Assembly: GCA_039801505.1 (NCBI GenBank)
Contig: JBDRUV010000004.1
Location: 1 to 64,000, forward strand
Length of the DNA: 64,000 nucleotides
Origin: a candidate division WOR-3 bacterium
GTDB taxonomy: Bacteria > Hydrothermota > Tepidihabitantia > Tepidihabitantales > CAIPLT01
Direction of reading: 5' to 3'
The notes under the pieces are model-generated. The model saw only the letters and a list, made by a program, of their open reading frames with translations, was not told the origin of the DNA and made no database searches. Shown in pieces: positions 16,467 to 25,200 of the stretch (its first letter is position 1; the number at the start of each line of letters is the position of its first letter). The position numbers and the translations under genes are program-made.

Positions 16467-17940
16467 GAAAGATTTACCAATCAGTGATGTAAGCAAAAAA
16501 TTAATCAGTGGCAGTAGTTATTCTTATTTGGCACTTTTAGCTAACAAATTACTAAGCACTGCAAGTTCAATTTATCTCGCTCGCAAGTTGGGACCAGAAA
16601 ATTTAGGAATAGTTTCTGTGATCAATTATATGATCATGCTAATGCTTTTTTTAGTAAGTTTAGGAATTCCTCAAGCATTAATTAAATTAAGCTCAGAATA
16701 CGAAGTCAAGGAAGGCAAGAATAAACGTAATGAATTTGTTATTCTTGTTTTTTTTACCGAATTAACTGCAACTTTATTTTTTTGTATCATTTATTTCATT
16801 TGCTCTGAGGTAATAGCCTCTAAAATCTACCAACGACCAATTTTAACTGATTTTTTAAAAATTTCTAGTTTGGCGGTATTTTTTTACTCACTTGCTTCAA
16901 TTGTAAATACAATTTTTTGTGCGATTTTAGAATTTAAATTAAATTCCTTAAGCCAAAGTTTCACGTATTTTATTGGTTTCATATTACTTGTACCTATGAC
17001 TCATTTATTTGGAGTAAAAGGGGCTGTTATTTCAGGAGTGTTGGCAAGTTTCTCGGCCTTAATGTTTGCTCTGGCAATTTTTTTAAAAATTAAAAAAAAA
17101 CATTCATTTCATTTTATCAAGAATTTTTATAATTTGCAAACTATTACAAATTCATTGAAAATGCTATTTAACAACTCCTTACCTTTGTTTCTATCGGGTC
17201 TCTTTACGGCACCTGCTTTACCAATGCTTACGGCATTTCTTACCCGTTGCTGTGGATTAAAAGTAGTTGGCTATTTTAACGTTGCATACTCTCTGGGTCA
17301 GTTTGTTCTTTTTATTCCGCAAGCCATTGGTACCCCTTTTGTACCATTAATGGCAAGACTTGCAGTCTCAGATAATTATAAATCGAAACGGTTTTTAATG
17401 AAAACAATGTTTAGCACGAGTTTTTTGGTTTTCTTGATTAGTTTCACTTTGGCGTTTTTAGGACCTGCGATTGTAAAAATCTTGTATGGTAAAGAATATT
17501 TGTCTTCGGAAGGTTTATTGGTTTTATTTCTAGCGTGTAGTTTTCTCGCAAGTCCACTTTATATATATGGATTTTACTTAATTGCGTTAGGTAAAATGTG
17601 GGTGGCCTTTTTGTTTAATCTTTTTTGGTTTGTTGTTCTTTCTTCAACTTCCTATATCACAATAAAAAAAATAGGTTTTTGGGGAAGCGGCATTGGTTTT
17701 CTGGTTGCTTACGTTTGTTTTTTAGTTGCAGCGTTATATTTTATATATAAAGAATTTCACCAAAAAACTTTTTTACTTGCGAATTATATAATGTCTGGTC
17801 TAATACTTATTTTGCTCCTCTTATTAAGGTTAGTATTCATAAATCGAGGCTTTATAACGTTGCTCGTGCTTTTGCTCATACTTTGTTGTTTATATGTCTT
17901 GAGTTTTATTAAACAACTATATAAAATATATCAACTATAA
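16450..17940 (+). CDS. Polysaccharide flippase (Wzx/MATE-like)
   Basis: A multi-pass protein of about 496 aa from the GTG at 16450. The conserved N-terminus begins at SGSSYSYLALLANKLLSTAS and continues SIYLARKLGPENLGIVSVI, as in RfbX/Wzx flippases with about 12-14 membrane segments. It would move lipid-linked repeat units to the periplasm. The frame is open back to 16357, inside wzy, but that extension has no family match and would overlap wzy by 110 nt, so the shorter form is preferred. Neither start has a clear SD. Next gene 3 nt downstream. Confidence 0.82.
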   Translation: MLIPFRKDLPISDVSKKLISGSSYSYLALLANKLLSTASSIYLARKLGPENLGIVSVINYMIMLMLFLVSLGIPQALIKLSSEYEVKEGKNKRNEFVILVFFTELTATLFFCIIYFICSEVIASKIYQRPILTDFLKISSLAVFFYSLASIVNTIFCAILEFKLNSLSQSFTYFIGFILLVPMTHLFGVKGAVISGVLASFSALMFALAIFLKIKKKHSFHFIKNFYNLQTITNSLKMLFNNSLPLFLSGLFTAPALPMLTAFLTRCCGLKVVGYFNVAYSLGQFVLFIPQAIGTPFVPLMARLAVSDNYKSKRFLMKTMFSTSFLVFLISFTLAFLGPAIVKILYGKEYLSSEGLLVLFLACSFLASPLYIYGFYLIALGKMWVAFLFNLFWFVVLSSTSYITIKKIGFWGSGIGFLVAYVCFLVAALYFIYKEFHQKTFLLANYIMSGLILILLLLLRLVFINRGFITLLVLLLILCCLYVLSFIKQLYKIYQL

Positions 17941-17943
17941 AGT

Positions 17944-19110
17944 ATGTTGGACTGGGAAATAGCAGTCTTTGGGGCGGTACCATATGATCACTTATTGCGC
18001 GGCCGAACAGGCGCGTTTGTTGATATTCTTTTACAACGAGGATATAACGTCTATTATTTTGAAATCCCTCCAGCATCTCCGCTTCAGGTTGTTAAAGAAA
18101 ATGTCTTCCGTAAACGGGGTGTAATCAATTTTTTATGTGGTCCATATAAAAAAGTTAAAAACCTTTACCTGTTCTCTTTTCCACCAATTTTTCCTGCTTC
18201 TCGGTATCAAATGGGCGTTTTGCGGACGTTTAATACTAAAAGAATGCTTTTTCATATTAGAGATAAATTCCCTCCCCCAGCAAAAACCCACTCAAAGATC
18301 GTGTGCTTTGTGAGTACTCCGTATTGGGAACCTATAATAAAGGAAATAAACTTCTCGCTTATAGTATATGACTGTATTGATGATTTAAAAGTATTTTGCA
18401 AAGAAAAACATTTAAACTATTTTGCAAGTTTACACGCATGTCTTATCAATCGGGCTGATTTAGTAATAGTTTCAGCAAAAACCTTAGAAGATGATATCAG
18501 AAAAATAAATCCAAGCGTTCCGGTTTATTTAATACCCAACGGTGTACCGGCAAATTTTTATAAAACTGAAATTTCCGTTCCCAAAGATCTAATGTCTTTA
18601 CCTCGACCAATAGTAGGATTCATCGGTGCGTTATTTGAATGGGTCGATATAAAACTAATTGAAGTCTCAGCGAAAAAATTCCCTAGTTATTCCTTCGTTC
18701 TTATTGGTCCAATGCAAAACATTGAAATGACAAAATGCAAAAATATATATTATCTGGGGCCCCGAAACTACAGCGAAATTCCTGCCTATATAAACGCATT
18801 TGATGTTTGTATTATTCCTTTTGTTCCAGGAGAAGTATCAAAAAAAGTAGATCCTATTAAAGTTTATGAATATCTAGCATATGGAAAGCCGGTAATAACA
18901 ATAAACGTGCCTGAGTTGCGAAAATTAGCCAATATTCTCTATTTCGCAGAAACACCCGAAGAATTTATAAGCATGCTTGCTACAGCTGTTGCGGAAAACA
19001 ACGAGGAAATTAAAGAAAAGCGGATGATATTTGCTCAAAACAATACTTGGGAAATTAGGACTCAAACGTTAATTAATATTATAAATAAACATCTACAAAC
19101 CAAACAATGA
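17944..19110 (+). CDS. Glycosyltransferase, TuaH-like GT-B fold
   Basis: A 388-aa protein. The N-terminal half has segments such as FVSTPYWEPIIKEINFSLIVYDCIDDLKVF and VIVSAKTLEDDI, followed by VYLIPNGVP. The C-terminal half has GFIGALFEWVDIKLIEVSAKKFPSYSFVLIGP and DVCIIPFVPGE, with KVYEYLAYGKPVI as the donor-binding region. These match glycosyltransferases related to TuaH and GT4/GT1-type enzymes. Sugar specificity cannot be read from sequence. It sits between wzx and two paralogous GT4 genes; its stop overlaps the next start by 4 nt. Confidence 0.8.
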   Translation: MLDWEIAVFGAVPYDHLLRGRTGAFVDILLQRGYNVYYFEIPPASPLQVVKENVFRKRGVINFLCGPYKKVKNLYLFSFPPIFPASRYQMGVLRTFNTKRMLFHIRDKFPPPAKTHSKIVCFVSTPYWEPIIKEINFSLIVYDCIDDLKVFCKEKHLNYFASLHACLINRADLVIVSAKTLEDDIRKINPSVPVYLIPNGVPANFYKTEISVPKDLMSLPRPIVGFIGALFEWVDIKLIEVSAKKFPSYSFVLIGPMQNIEMTKCKNIYYLGPRNYSEIPAYINAFDVCIIPFVPGEVSKKVDPIKVYEYLAYGKPVITINVPELRKLANILYFAETPEEFISMLATAVAENNEEIKEKRMIFAQNNTWEIRTQTLINIINKHLQTKQ

Positions 19111-20228
19111 AAATCGGTATTGACGGAACAGCTGTAAAATCAAGGCATCACGGTGTTGGCAACTATTTTTTCTCAATTGTTTCGGCTCTGTTGGATTTGG
19201 ACTCAAAAAACAAATATTTAATTTGGCTTAGGCGCGGAGTTGATTTGCCGCGATTTGATTATAACGTCTATATAAGGTATGTCCCATATTATTCTGTTTT
19301 TAGAATATTTTGGTTTAATTTTCTTTTACCGTTAGAAATTTATGACCACAAATTGGATATTTTCTGGGGGACGGCAAATGCCCTGCCTTTAATCAAAACG
19401 TCAAAATTTGTAGTTACTATTCATGACCTCTCGAGCTTTTTTCTTAAAGAAACATATCCCCTTTTGCGCCGGATATATTATCAAAAAATCATTACAAATG
19501 CGGTTCGAAAAGCTGATTTAATTATTACAGATTCTGATTTCTCGCGTTCTTCAATTCTTAATTATTTTTCACTATCACCCGAGAAAGTTAAAACGATATA
19601 TCTAGGAGTTTTGCCCGTGTTTTTTAAAAAGCCTTCTCCAAGAGAGATTTCCAGGGTAAAAAAAATTTACAACTTGCCTGATAATTATATCTTAACACTT
19701 TCCGTTCTTGAACCCAAAAAAAACATTGAACGATTAATTTATGCCTATTCATTATTAAAATCTAAGTATCGCGATTTACCAGCATTAGTAGTCGCTGGTT
19801 CTAAAAAATATGGCTGGATAAATAATAAAATTTTTACTTTAGTTCAAGAATTAAAGCTCGAAAAAGATATTCGTTTTCCGGGAGAAATTAATCACTATGA
19901 TCTTCCAATTATTTATCATGGTGCAATGCTTTTTGTGTTCCCGTCACTATATGAAGGTTTCGGTTTGCCGGTTTTAGAAGCAATGGCTGCAGGTATTCCA
20001 GTAATTACTTCAAATACATCTTCACTTTCAGAAATTGCAAATGGTTGCGCCGTATTGGTAAATCCCTATGATGTCAATAATATCGAGCAAGCTATAGAAA
20101 CGGTAATCTTTGATTCAGAAAAACGTCATATGCTAAGCATAAAGGGCAAAATGAATGCCCAGCGTTTCTCGTGGTATAATGCGGCAAAAAGTTTATTAAC
20201 AATTTTTTCTGAACTTAAAAACAAGTAA
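19107..20228 (+). CDS. GT4-family glycosyltransferase
   Basis: A 373-aa GT-B enzyme. It starts MKIGIDGTAVKSRHHGVGNYFFSIV with the acceptor-side glycine-rich turn. VTIHDLSSFFLKETYP and DLIITDSDFSRSSI follow, then the donor-binding region ([41 protein letters not shown] with the E-x7-E motif). These are typical of mannosyl- or rhamnosyltransferases in O-antigen loci; the sugar is unknown. It overlaps the preceding gene by 4 nt and is a tandem paralogue of the next gene. Confidence 0.88.
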   Translation: MKIGIDGTAVKSRHHGVGNYFFSIVSALLDLDSKNKYLIWLRRGVDLPRFDYNVYIRYVPYYSVFRIFWFNFLLPLEIYDHKLDIFWGTANALPLIKTSKFVVTIHDLSSFFLKETYPLLRRIYYQKIITNAVRKADLIITDSDFSRSSILNYFSLSPEKVKTIYLGVLPVFFKKPSPREISRVKKIYNLPDNYILTLSVLEPKKNIERLIYAYSLLKSKYRDLPALVVAGSKKYGWINNKIFTLVQELKLEKDIRFPGEINHYDLPIIYHGAMLFVFPSLYEGFGLPVLEAMAAGIPVITSNTSSLSEIANGCAVLVNPYDVNNIEQAIETVIFDSEKRHMLSIKGKMNAQRFSWYNAAKSLLTIFSELKNK

Positions 20229-20230
20229 AC

Positions 20231-21328
20231 GTGCGAATAGGTATTGATGTATCTATACTTCGAGAACCACCGCGGGGTGTGGGAACTTATTTGTTAAATT
20301 TACTTTCTAGATTTTCATCTCTTGCCCCAAACGATGAATTTATTTTATATACACCATCTAAACTTTTCACAAATATTATTTATAAAAACTATATTATTAA
20401 ATTAGGAAAACCACCTTTAAATTTGCTGGGGGGAACTTTCTGGCTTAGAACAAATATTTCCCTTCGGCGCAATAACGATAACTTATCTGTCTTTTTTTCC
20501 CCGGCTCATGTCTTGCCGCCACTTCATAAAGCAATTAAAACAGTCCTGACAGTACATGATCTTGTCGCACTTCTTTATCCTGAAACTATGGCAAATTATA
20601 ATCGATTAGTTCATCGGCTTTATTTCAAACAATCAGTCGCCCGTGCGGATAAAATTATCGTAGTCTCAGAGTGGACCAAACATCTTTTGTGTGAGTATTT
20701 TTCGGTATCGGCCGACAAAATTTCAGTAATCTACGAAGGTTTCGATGAATGCTTCAAGATCTATCCCATGTCCGAGGTTAAAGCTTATCTTAAACAGTTA
20801 AACCTTACTGAACCTTATATCCTTTCGGTGGGTACTATAGAACCACGCAAAAATTACCTCTGTCTTATTCAAGCTTTTAAAAAATTTTCGTCAAATTTCC
20901 TTCTTGTCATTGTTGGCAGAGTAGGATGGAAAGCGCATTCAGTATTTGAATTAATTGAAAAATTAAGACTCAAAAGCAGAATTCGAATTTTAGGTTATGT
21001 TTCGCCAAAACAACTTCCGTATTTATATAATGGCGCCGAGATTTTTGTATTTCCCTCACTATATGAAGGCTTTGGATTACCGCTTTTAGAAGCAATGGCT
21101 TGCGGGGCATCAGTTATCGCAAGTAATAGCTCTTCGCTTCCCGAAATCGGGGGCGACGCTTGTATCTACTTTAATCCTTCCGACCCCTTTGATTTAACAG
21201 AAAAAATCGATCTTCTCATTTCCAATTCGTCTCTTAAAGAAAATCTTAAGCAAAAATCTCTTAAACGCGCCCAAAATTTTAGCTGGGAGCAATGCGCCCT
21301 AAAAACTTTAAGTGTCCTAAAAAAGTAA
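20231..21328 (+). CDS. GT4-family glycosyltransferase (tandem paralogue)
   Basis: A 365-aa enzyme beginning at GTG 20231 ([25 protein letters not shown]). It shares the layout of the gene before it: [45 protein letters not shown] and [24 protein letters not shown] with the E-x7-E donor site. The two probably arose by duplication and may add successive similar sugars. It begins 2 nt after the previous stop. Confidence 0.88.
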   Translation: MRIGIDVSILREPPRGVGTYLLNLLSRFSSLAPNDEFILYTPSKLFTNIIYKNYIIKLGKPPLNLLGGTFWLRTNISLRRNNDNLSVFFSPAHVLPPLHKAIKTVLTVHDLVALLYPETMANYNRLVHRLYFKQSVARADKIIVVSEWTKHLLCEYFSVSADKISVIYEGFDECFKIYPMSEVKAYLKQLNLTEPYILSVGTIEPRKNYLCLIQAFKKFSSNFLLVIVGRVGWKAHSVFELIEKLRLKSRIRILGYVSPKQLPYLYNGAEIFVFPSLYEGFGLPLLEAMACGASVIASNSSSLPEIGGDACIYFNPSDPFDLTEKIDLLISNSSLKENLKQKSLKRAQNFSWEQCALKTLSVLKK

Positions 21329-21329
21329 A

Positions 21330-22223
21330 ATGGAACTGTCTATTATCATAGTAAGTTATAATACCAAAACGTATTTGAAAAATTGTCTTGAAAGTATTAG
21401 AGAACTCTGCTTAAGCGGAAAAAGTGAAGTGATTATCGTTGATAACGGCTCTTCGGATGATTCTGTAGCGATGATTAAAGAACAGTTCCCCTGGGTTTGT
21501 CTTGTTGAAAACACCCGAAATCAAGGGTTTTCCCGCGCAACAAATCAAGGGATAAAACTTGCCAAGGGAGAATTCGTTTTGCTTTTAAACCCAGATACAA
21601 AAAATACCGACCAGGCAATCGAAAAAACTTTATCGTTTGTCAAATCTAACCCTGAAATAAAGGCAGCAACTTGTCGTGTCGAATTGCCCTCGGGTGAGCT
21701 TGATTGGGCATGCCATAGGGGATTCCCGACGCCATGGGCTTCTTTATGTTATTTTCTTAAATTGGACAGGCTTTTCCCGCACTCACGTCTTTTCGGTAAA
21801 TATCATCTAACTTACCTGCCCTTAGATACTATTCATGAAATTGATAGTCCAAGCGGATGTTTTTTCCTTGTTAAACGAAGTTTATTGGATACTGTTGGTC
21901 TTCTTGATGAAGATTATTTCTGTTACGGAGAAGATGTGGATTTAGCTTTTCGTATAAAAAAGGCTGGTGAAAAAATTTTTTACTACCCGCATGCAAAGAT
22001 TATTCATTATAAAGGAATTGCTTCAGGCATCAAAAGGCACACGCAACAAATATCTCTTGCCAATAGATACTCAAGACTCATGGCCATTTCTTATTTTTAT
22101 TCAGCTATGTGGACGTTCTACAAAAAGCATTACAAAAAGTCATACCCGGCCTTTGTTGGATATCTTGTTTATTTGGGGATAAAACTTAAACAGTTTATAA
22201 GTGTATTAAAACTTCGGGTATGA
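21330..22223 (+). CDS. GT2-family glycosyltransferase (rhamnosyltransferase-like)
   Basis: A 297-aa GT-A enzyme: MELSIIIVSYNTKTYLKNCLESI, IIVDNGSSDDSVAMI, ENTRNQGFSRATNQGI and the DxD-type FVLLLNPDTKNTD. SPSGCFFLVKRSLLDTVGLLDEDYFCYGEDVDLAFRIKKAG and HAKIIHYKG complete the pattern of WbbL-like rhamnosyltransferases. With rfbA in the same locus, dTDP-rhamnose is a plausible donor, but that is inference. It starts 1 nt after the preceding stop and overlaps the next gene by 4 nt. Confidence 0.88.
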   Translation: MELSIIIVSYNTKTYLKNCLESIRELCLSGKSEVIIVDNGSSDDSVAMIKEQFPWVCLVENTRNQGFSRATNQGIKLAKGEFVLLLNPDTKNTDQAIEKTLSFVKSNPEIKAATCRVELPSGELDWACHRGFPTPWASLCYFLKLDRLFPHSRLFGKYHLTYLPLDTIHEIDSPSGCFFLVKRSLLDTVGLLDEDYFCYGEDVDLAFRIKKAGEKIFYYPHAKIIHYKGIASGIKRHTQQISLANRYSRLMAISYFYSAMWTFYKKHYKKSYPAFVGYLVYLGIKLKQFISVLKLRV

Positions 22224-22900
22224 AAAAAAACAAACCGGAATATATCCTCTATAAAAATAAGCTCTTTAGACGAATTTTAGTCAAAACTCACATTGTTACG
22301 GAAAATGATTCAATTTCTATGATTATCCACCAGTATGTTGCCTCGTTACTTTCGAAAAATGATACAGTCGCCATAAGCGAAAGTGTTGTGGCAATAACTC
22401 AAGGGCGGGCAATTGACATCTCAAAAATTCAACCACGGATTTTAGCAAAAATCCTGTGGCGATTTGTTAGGAAAGTCCCATATGGTATTGGACTTCGGAA
22501 CCCGTATAGCATGGAATGTGCATTTCGAGAATGTGGATCGACTCGGGTTTTGGTCGCTGCCTTTGTCAGCGCGTTTATGAAAATTTTAGGACGTCGCGGT
22601 GATTTTTATCGTATCTGTGGTCCGCAAGCAGCCATGATTGATGCGCCGGGCACGGCCGGATTATCTCAATTTCGGAATTGTGTTATTTTAGGCCCTAAAA
22701 ATCCTCAATTAGTTGTCTATGAACTTGCGTTAAAATTTGGAGTGCCCTTCGCGATAGTTGACGCTAACGATATCTTCGGCTGTAAAGTAATAGCATGTTC
22801 CCATCACGGTTATGAGGAATTAATCTCTCATGTTCTTCAGGACAATCCCATGGGTCAAGGTGCTGAATGCACGCCAATTGTTATTATTCGGTCGGATTAA
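22220..22900 (+). CDS. CofE-like (coenzyme F420-0:L-glutamate ligase family) protein
   Basis: A 226-aa protein resembling the CofE ligase domain: NDTVAISESVVAITQGRAIDI near residue 55, PYGIGLRNPYSMECAF, then GDFYRICGPQAAMIDAPGT (residues ~135-155), KNPQLVVYELALKFGVPFAIVDANDI and GAECTPIVIIR. CofE adds gamma-linked glutamates to F420. Many bacteria without F420 have distant members of unknown use. As the last gene of a polysaccharide locus, it could ligate an amino acid to a glycan or precursor, which is speculation. It ends in a 4-bp overlap with the convergent hutI. Confidence 0.75.
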   Translation: MKKNKPEYILYKNKLFRRILVKTHIVTENDSISMIIHQYVASLLSKNDTVAISESVVAITQGRAIDISKIQPRILAKILWRFVRKVPYGIGLRNPYSMECAFRECGSTRVLVAAFVSAFMKILGRRGDFYRICGPQAAMIDAPGTAGLSQFRNCVILGPKNPQLVVYELALKFGVPFAIVDANDIFGCKVIACSHHGYEELISHVLQDNPMGQGAECTPIVIIRSD

Positions 22901-24102
22901 TTAGATAAACTAACTTGCCCTTGTTTTATAACTGTACGAACTAAATTAGTTCCCAATTGGAAAAAAAGATCTTGATAATTTGGGGTATTAAGGATAAGTA
23001 AGTCGGCAGTATATCCTTCACGGACGAGTCCAATTTTTTGGCCTAACCCTAAGGAGTAAGCACTATTTATCGTTGCGGCCTTTAATGCTTCCTGTGGGGT
23101 TAGTCCATACAAGAGGCATCCCAAGGTAATAATTATTGGCATTTGGTAAATTGGGCATGTGCCTGGATTAAAATCAGTACCTAGGGCAACGGTCAGACCC
23201 AATTTGCGCATATGCTCCACCGGCGGTTTTTTGTGGGCTTTAAGAAAAAGCGATGTGCCAGGCAAAAGCACACAGACAACATTGGATTTTTTTAATGCCC
23301 GAAGCCCTGCCATGCTTGCGTTATTTAGGTGTTCAGCCGATATGCAATTTAGCTTGCTTGCCAGCTCGGCACCACCGGATTGTTCAACTTCATCAGCATG
23401 AATCTTGGTCTTAAGCCTGTATTGTTTTGCGGTGTTAAGGATCCGTTCGGCTACCGGTGGCGGAAAAACGAAGTTTTCACAAAAAACATCAACAAATTCA
23501 GCCAATTTTTTTTGACTTACCTGAGGTATCATCACTTCGATCAATTCCTTAGTATAGCCATCTAAAGTCTTATCCGGAGGAATAGCATGGGCTCCCATAA
23601 ACGTGGGGATCACAGTAATTTTCTGCTTTAAGTCCTCGCGCAATTTATTAATGACTCTGAGCATTTTTAGCTCGTGTTTCCAAGAAAGGCCATATCCAGA
23701 TTTAACCTCCACAGTAGTTGTGCCCCATTTAAGCATCGCTAGGAGTCGCTCTCGAGCTAGTTCATAAAGTTCCTTCTCAGTTGTTTCTCGCAATTCGTGC
23801 ACAGTGCTTAAAATACCTCCACCGCGGGATAAAATCTCCTTGTAACTCAACCCCTCTAACCGCATAAAAAATTCCCCAGAGCGCAGCGATTTGAAAACTA
23901 AATGCGTATGGGGGTCAACAAATCCTGGAAGCACCACGCAATTTTGGGCTGAAATAACCTTGGCTTTCCGGGGTATGCTTTTAAGCTTTTTTAATTGAGT
24001 AATTATACCATTTCTAATTACAATATCAGCATCAGTTATGACTTGTAATTGGTCGCCCTCAAAAGTAAGAATCTGGCTTGCCTTATGAATGATTAAGTCC
24101 AT
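22897..24102 (-). CDS. hutI: Imidazolonepropionase
   Basis: A 401-aa amidohydrolase. The metal-binding DPHTHLVF (residues ~62-69), the signature GTTTVEVKSGYGLSWKHELKML, PTFMGAHAIPPD, KIHADEVEQSGG, SAEHL and ALGTDFNPGTCP match HutI. It hydrolyses 4-imidazolone-5-propanoate to N-formimino-L-glutamate, step three of histidine degradation. No hutH, hutU or formiminoglutamate gene is present here, so it is an orphan in this window. No SD or convincing promoter precedes the ATG; it may be read from the operon upstream through the palindrome at 24115-24147. Confidence 0.93.
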   Translation of the reverse strand: MDLIIHKASQILTFEGDQLQVITDADIVIRNGIITQLKKLKSIPRKAKVISAQNCVVLPGFVDPHTHLVFKSLRSGEFFMRLEGLSYKEILSRGGGILSTVHELRETTEKELYELARERLLAMLKWGTTTVEVKSGYGLSWKHELKMLRVINKLREDLKQKITVIPTFMGAHAIPPDKTLDGYTKELIEVMIPQVSQKKLAEFVDVFCENFVFPPPVAERILNTAKQYRLKTKIHADEVEQSGGAELASKLNCISAEHLNNASMAGLRALKKSNVVCVLLPGTSLFLKAHKKPPVEHMRKLGLTVALGTDFNPGTCPIYQMPIIITLGCLLYGLTPQEALKAATINSAYSLGLGQKIGLVREGYTADLLILNTPNYQDLFFQLGTNLVRTVIKQGQVSLSN

Positions 24103-24114
24103 ATAAATTATCGT

Positions 24115-24147
24115 AGAGGGGAGGGTATGGACACCGTCCCCTCCCCT
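24115..24147 (+). repeat. Intergenic palindrome, copy 2
   Basis: GGGGAGGG pairs with CCCTCCCC around a loop containing GGACACCGT. It belongs to the same GC-rich family as the other five copies, through its ACCGTCCCC half. It lies between the PorV-like gene's 3' end and hutI and might act as a partial terminator. Confidence 0.55.
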
Positions 24148-24156
24148 TACCTTATT

Positions 24157-25191
24157 TTACAAGGCCAGCTTCAGGTTTATTCGATGCGCAAGCCCTAATC
24201 GTCCTAAGTCGCGAATAATATAGTCTAGATTTAACGCGCTAGTTCCGTAAATATTAAATCGTGCGCCCAAGCCGCCGCATAAGCTAGAACGCCATAGCAC
24301 ATTGGATGCATAATCAAAATCGGTATTAATTGAGGCGCCAGCTAGTAAATAATAATTTTTGATATTTAGCTCGAATCCCACATTGACCCGTTCATTTAAA
24401 TCATTATAATGAACTAAATCTGCGGCCCCCGTAAGAAGATAATTTTCATTGCTTACAAGATCATAAGCTAAACCAACCCGGAATATCGTGGGTAAAATGA
24501 AATTTTCGGTCTTATAAGTTGCTGGGATCGGACTAATGGTCCAGGGCCAGGTCCAATTCTCGGGGTTAGAGATCGTGATATCTAATTGTTTGCCAGTAAA
24601 ACGAGCATCAGGCCCAAAATTAGAGATTGTCATTGCCAATCTCAGATTTTTCCAGCCGGTATTATAATAAGTGCCCAGATCTAAAGCTACCGCATTCGCT
24701 GTAAGATCCCAAATGCGTTCTTGTATAAATTTTACATTGCCGCCGAAAGCAAATTTATCGGTAAACATTCGCGCATAGCTTAAGGCCAAAGCGACATCGC
24801 CCGCTGAAAAAGTTCTGCCAGTCCCTTGATAATTGTCGATTGTGGTTTCTTCGAATTCGCCATAATTTAGGTAAGTAACGGCCAGCCCAAAAGTCCCGAA
24901 ATTGGTTGGGTGAGCATAGGCTAGATATTCCAGTCGAGAAGTTAGAATCCATTCATTATGCGATAGTAAGAACTCCCGAGCTTTAAGCGAAGCTAGTCCG
25001 GCTGGATTATAGTAAGTGGCTGAGACATCATTGGCTACAGCAACAAATGCCTCACCCATTCCGGTTGCTCGGCCAACTCCAATTTTCAGAAATGCAAAAC
25101 CAGCCTTTCCTAATTTGGTAAATACCGCATGGCTAACATTACTACTCCCTAATATTGCGAGGACAATTAAAACTAATTGTATTCTCTTCAT
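24157..25191 (-). CDS. PorV/PorQ-like outer membrane beta-barrel protein
   Basis: A 344-aa protein with a signal peptide (MKRIQLVLIVLAILGSSNVSHA). It carries the PorV/UPF0164 family motif: GFAFLKIGVGRATGMGEAFVAVANDVSATYYNPAGLA. Alternating hydrophobic strands fill the rest (YLAYAHPTNFGTFGLAVTYLNYG, NLRLAMTISNFGPDARF). In Bacteroidetes, PorV is the outer-membrane shuttle that delivers C-terminal-domain proteins of the type IX system. Here it directly follows a secreted protein with a sorting-like C-terminus. An SD (AGGGGG) precedes the ATG. Confidence 0.85.
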   Translation of the reverse strand: MKRIQLVLIVLAILGSSNVSHAVFTKLGKAGFAFLKIGVGRATGMGEAFVAVANDVSATYYNPAGLASLKAREFLLSHNEWILTSRLEYLAYAHPTNFGTFGLAVTYLNYGEFEETTIDNYQGTGRTFSAGDVALALSYARMFTDKFAFGGNVKFIQERIWDLTANAVALDLGTYYNTGWKNLRLAMTISNFGPDARFTGKQLDITISNPENWTWPWTISPIPATYKTENFILPTIFRVGLAYDLVSNENYLLTGAADLVHYNDLNERVNVGFELNIKNYYLLAGASINTDFDYASNVLWRSSLCGGLGARFNIYGTSALNLDYIIRDLGRLGLAHRINLKLAL

Positions 25192-25200
25192 ACATCCCCC

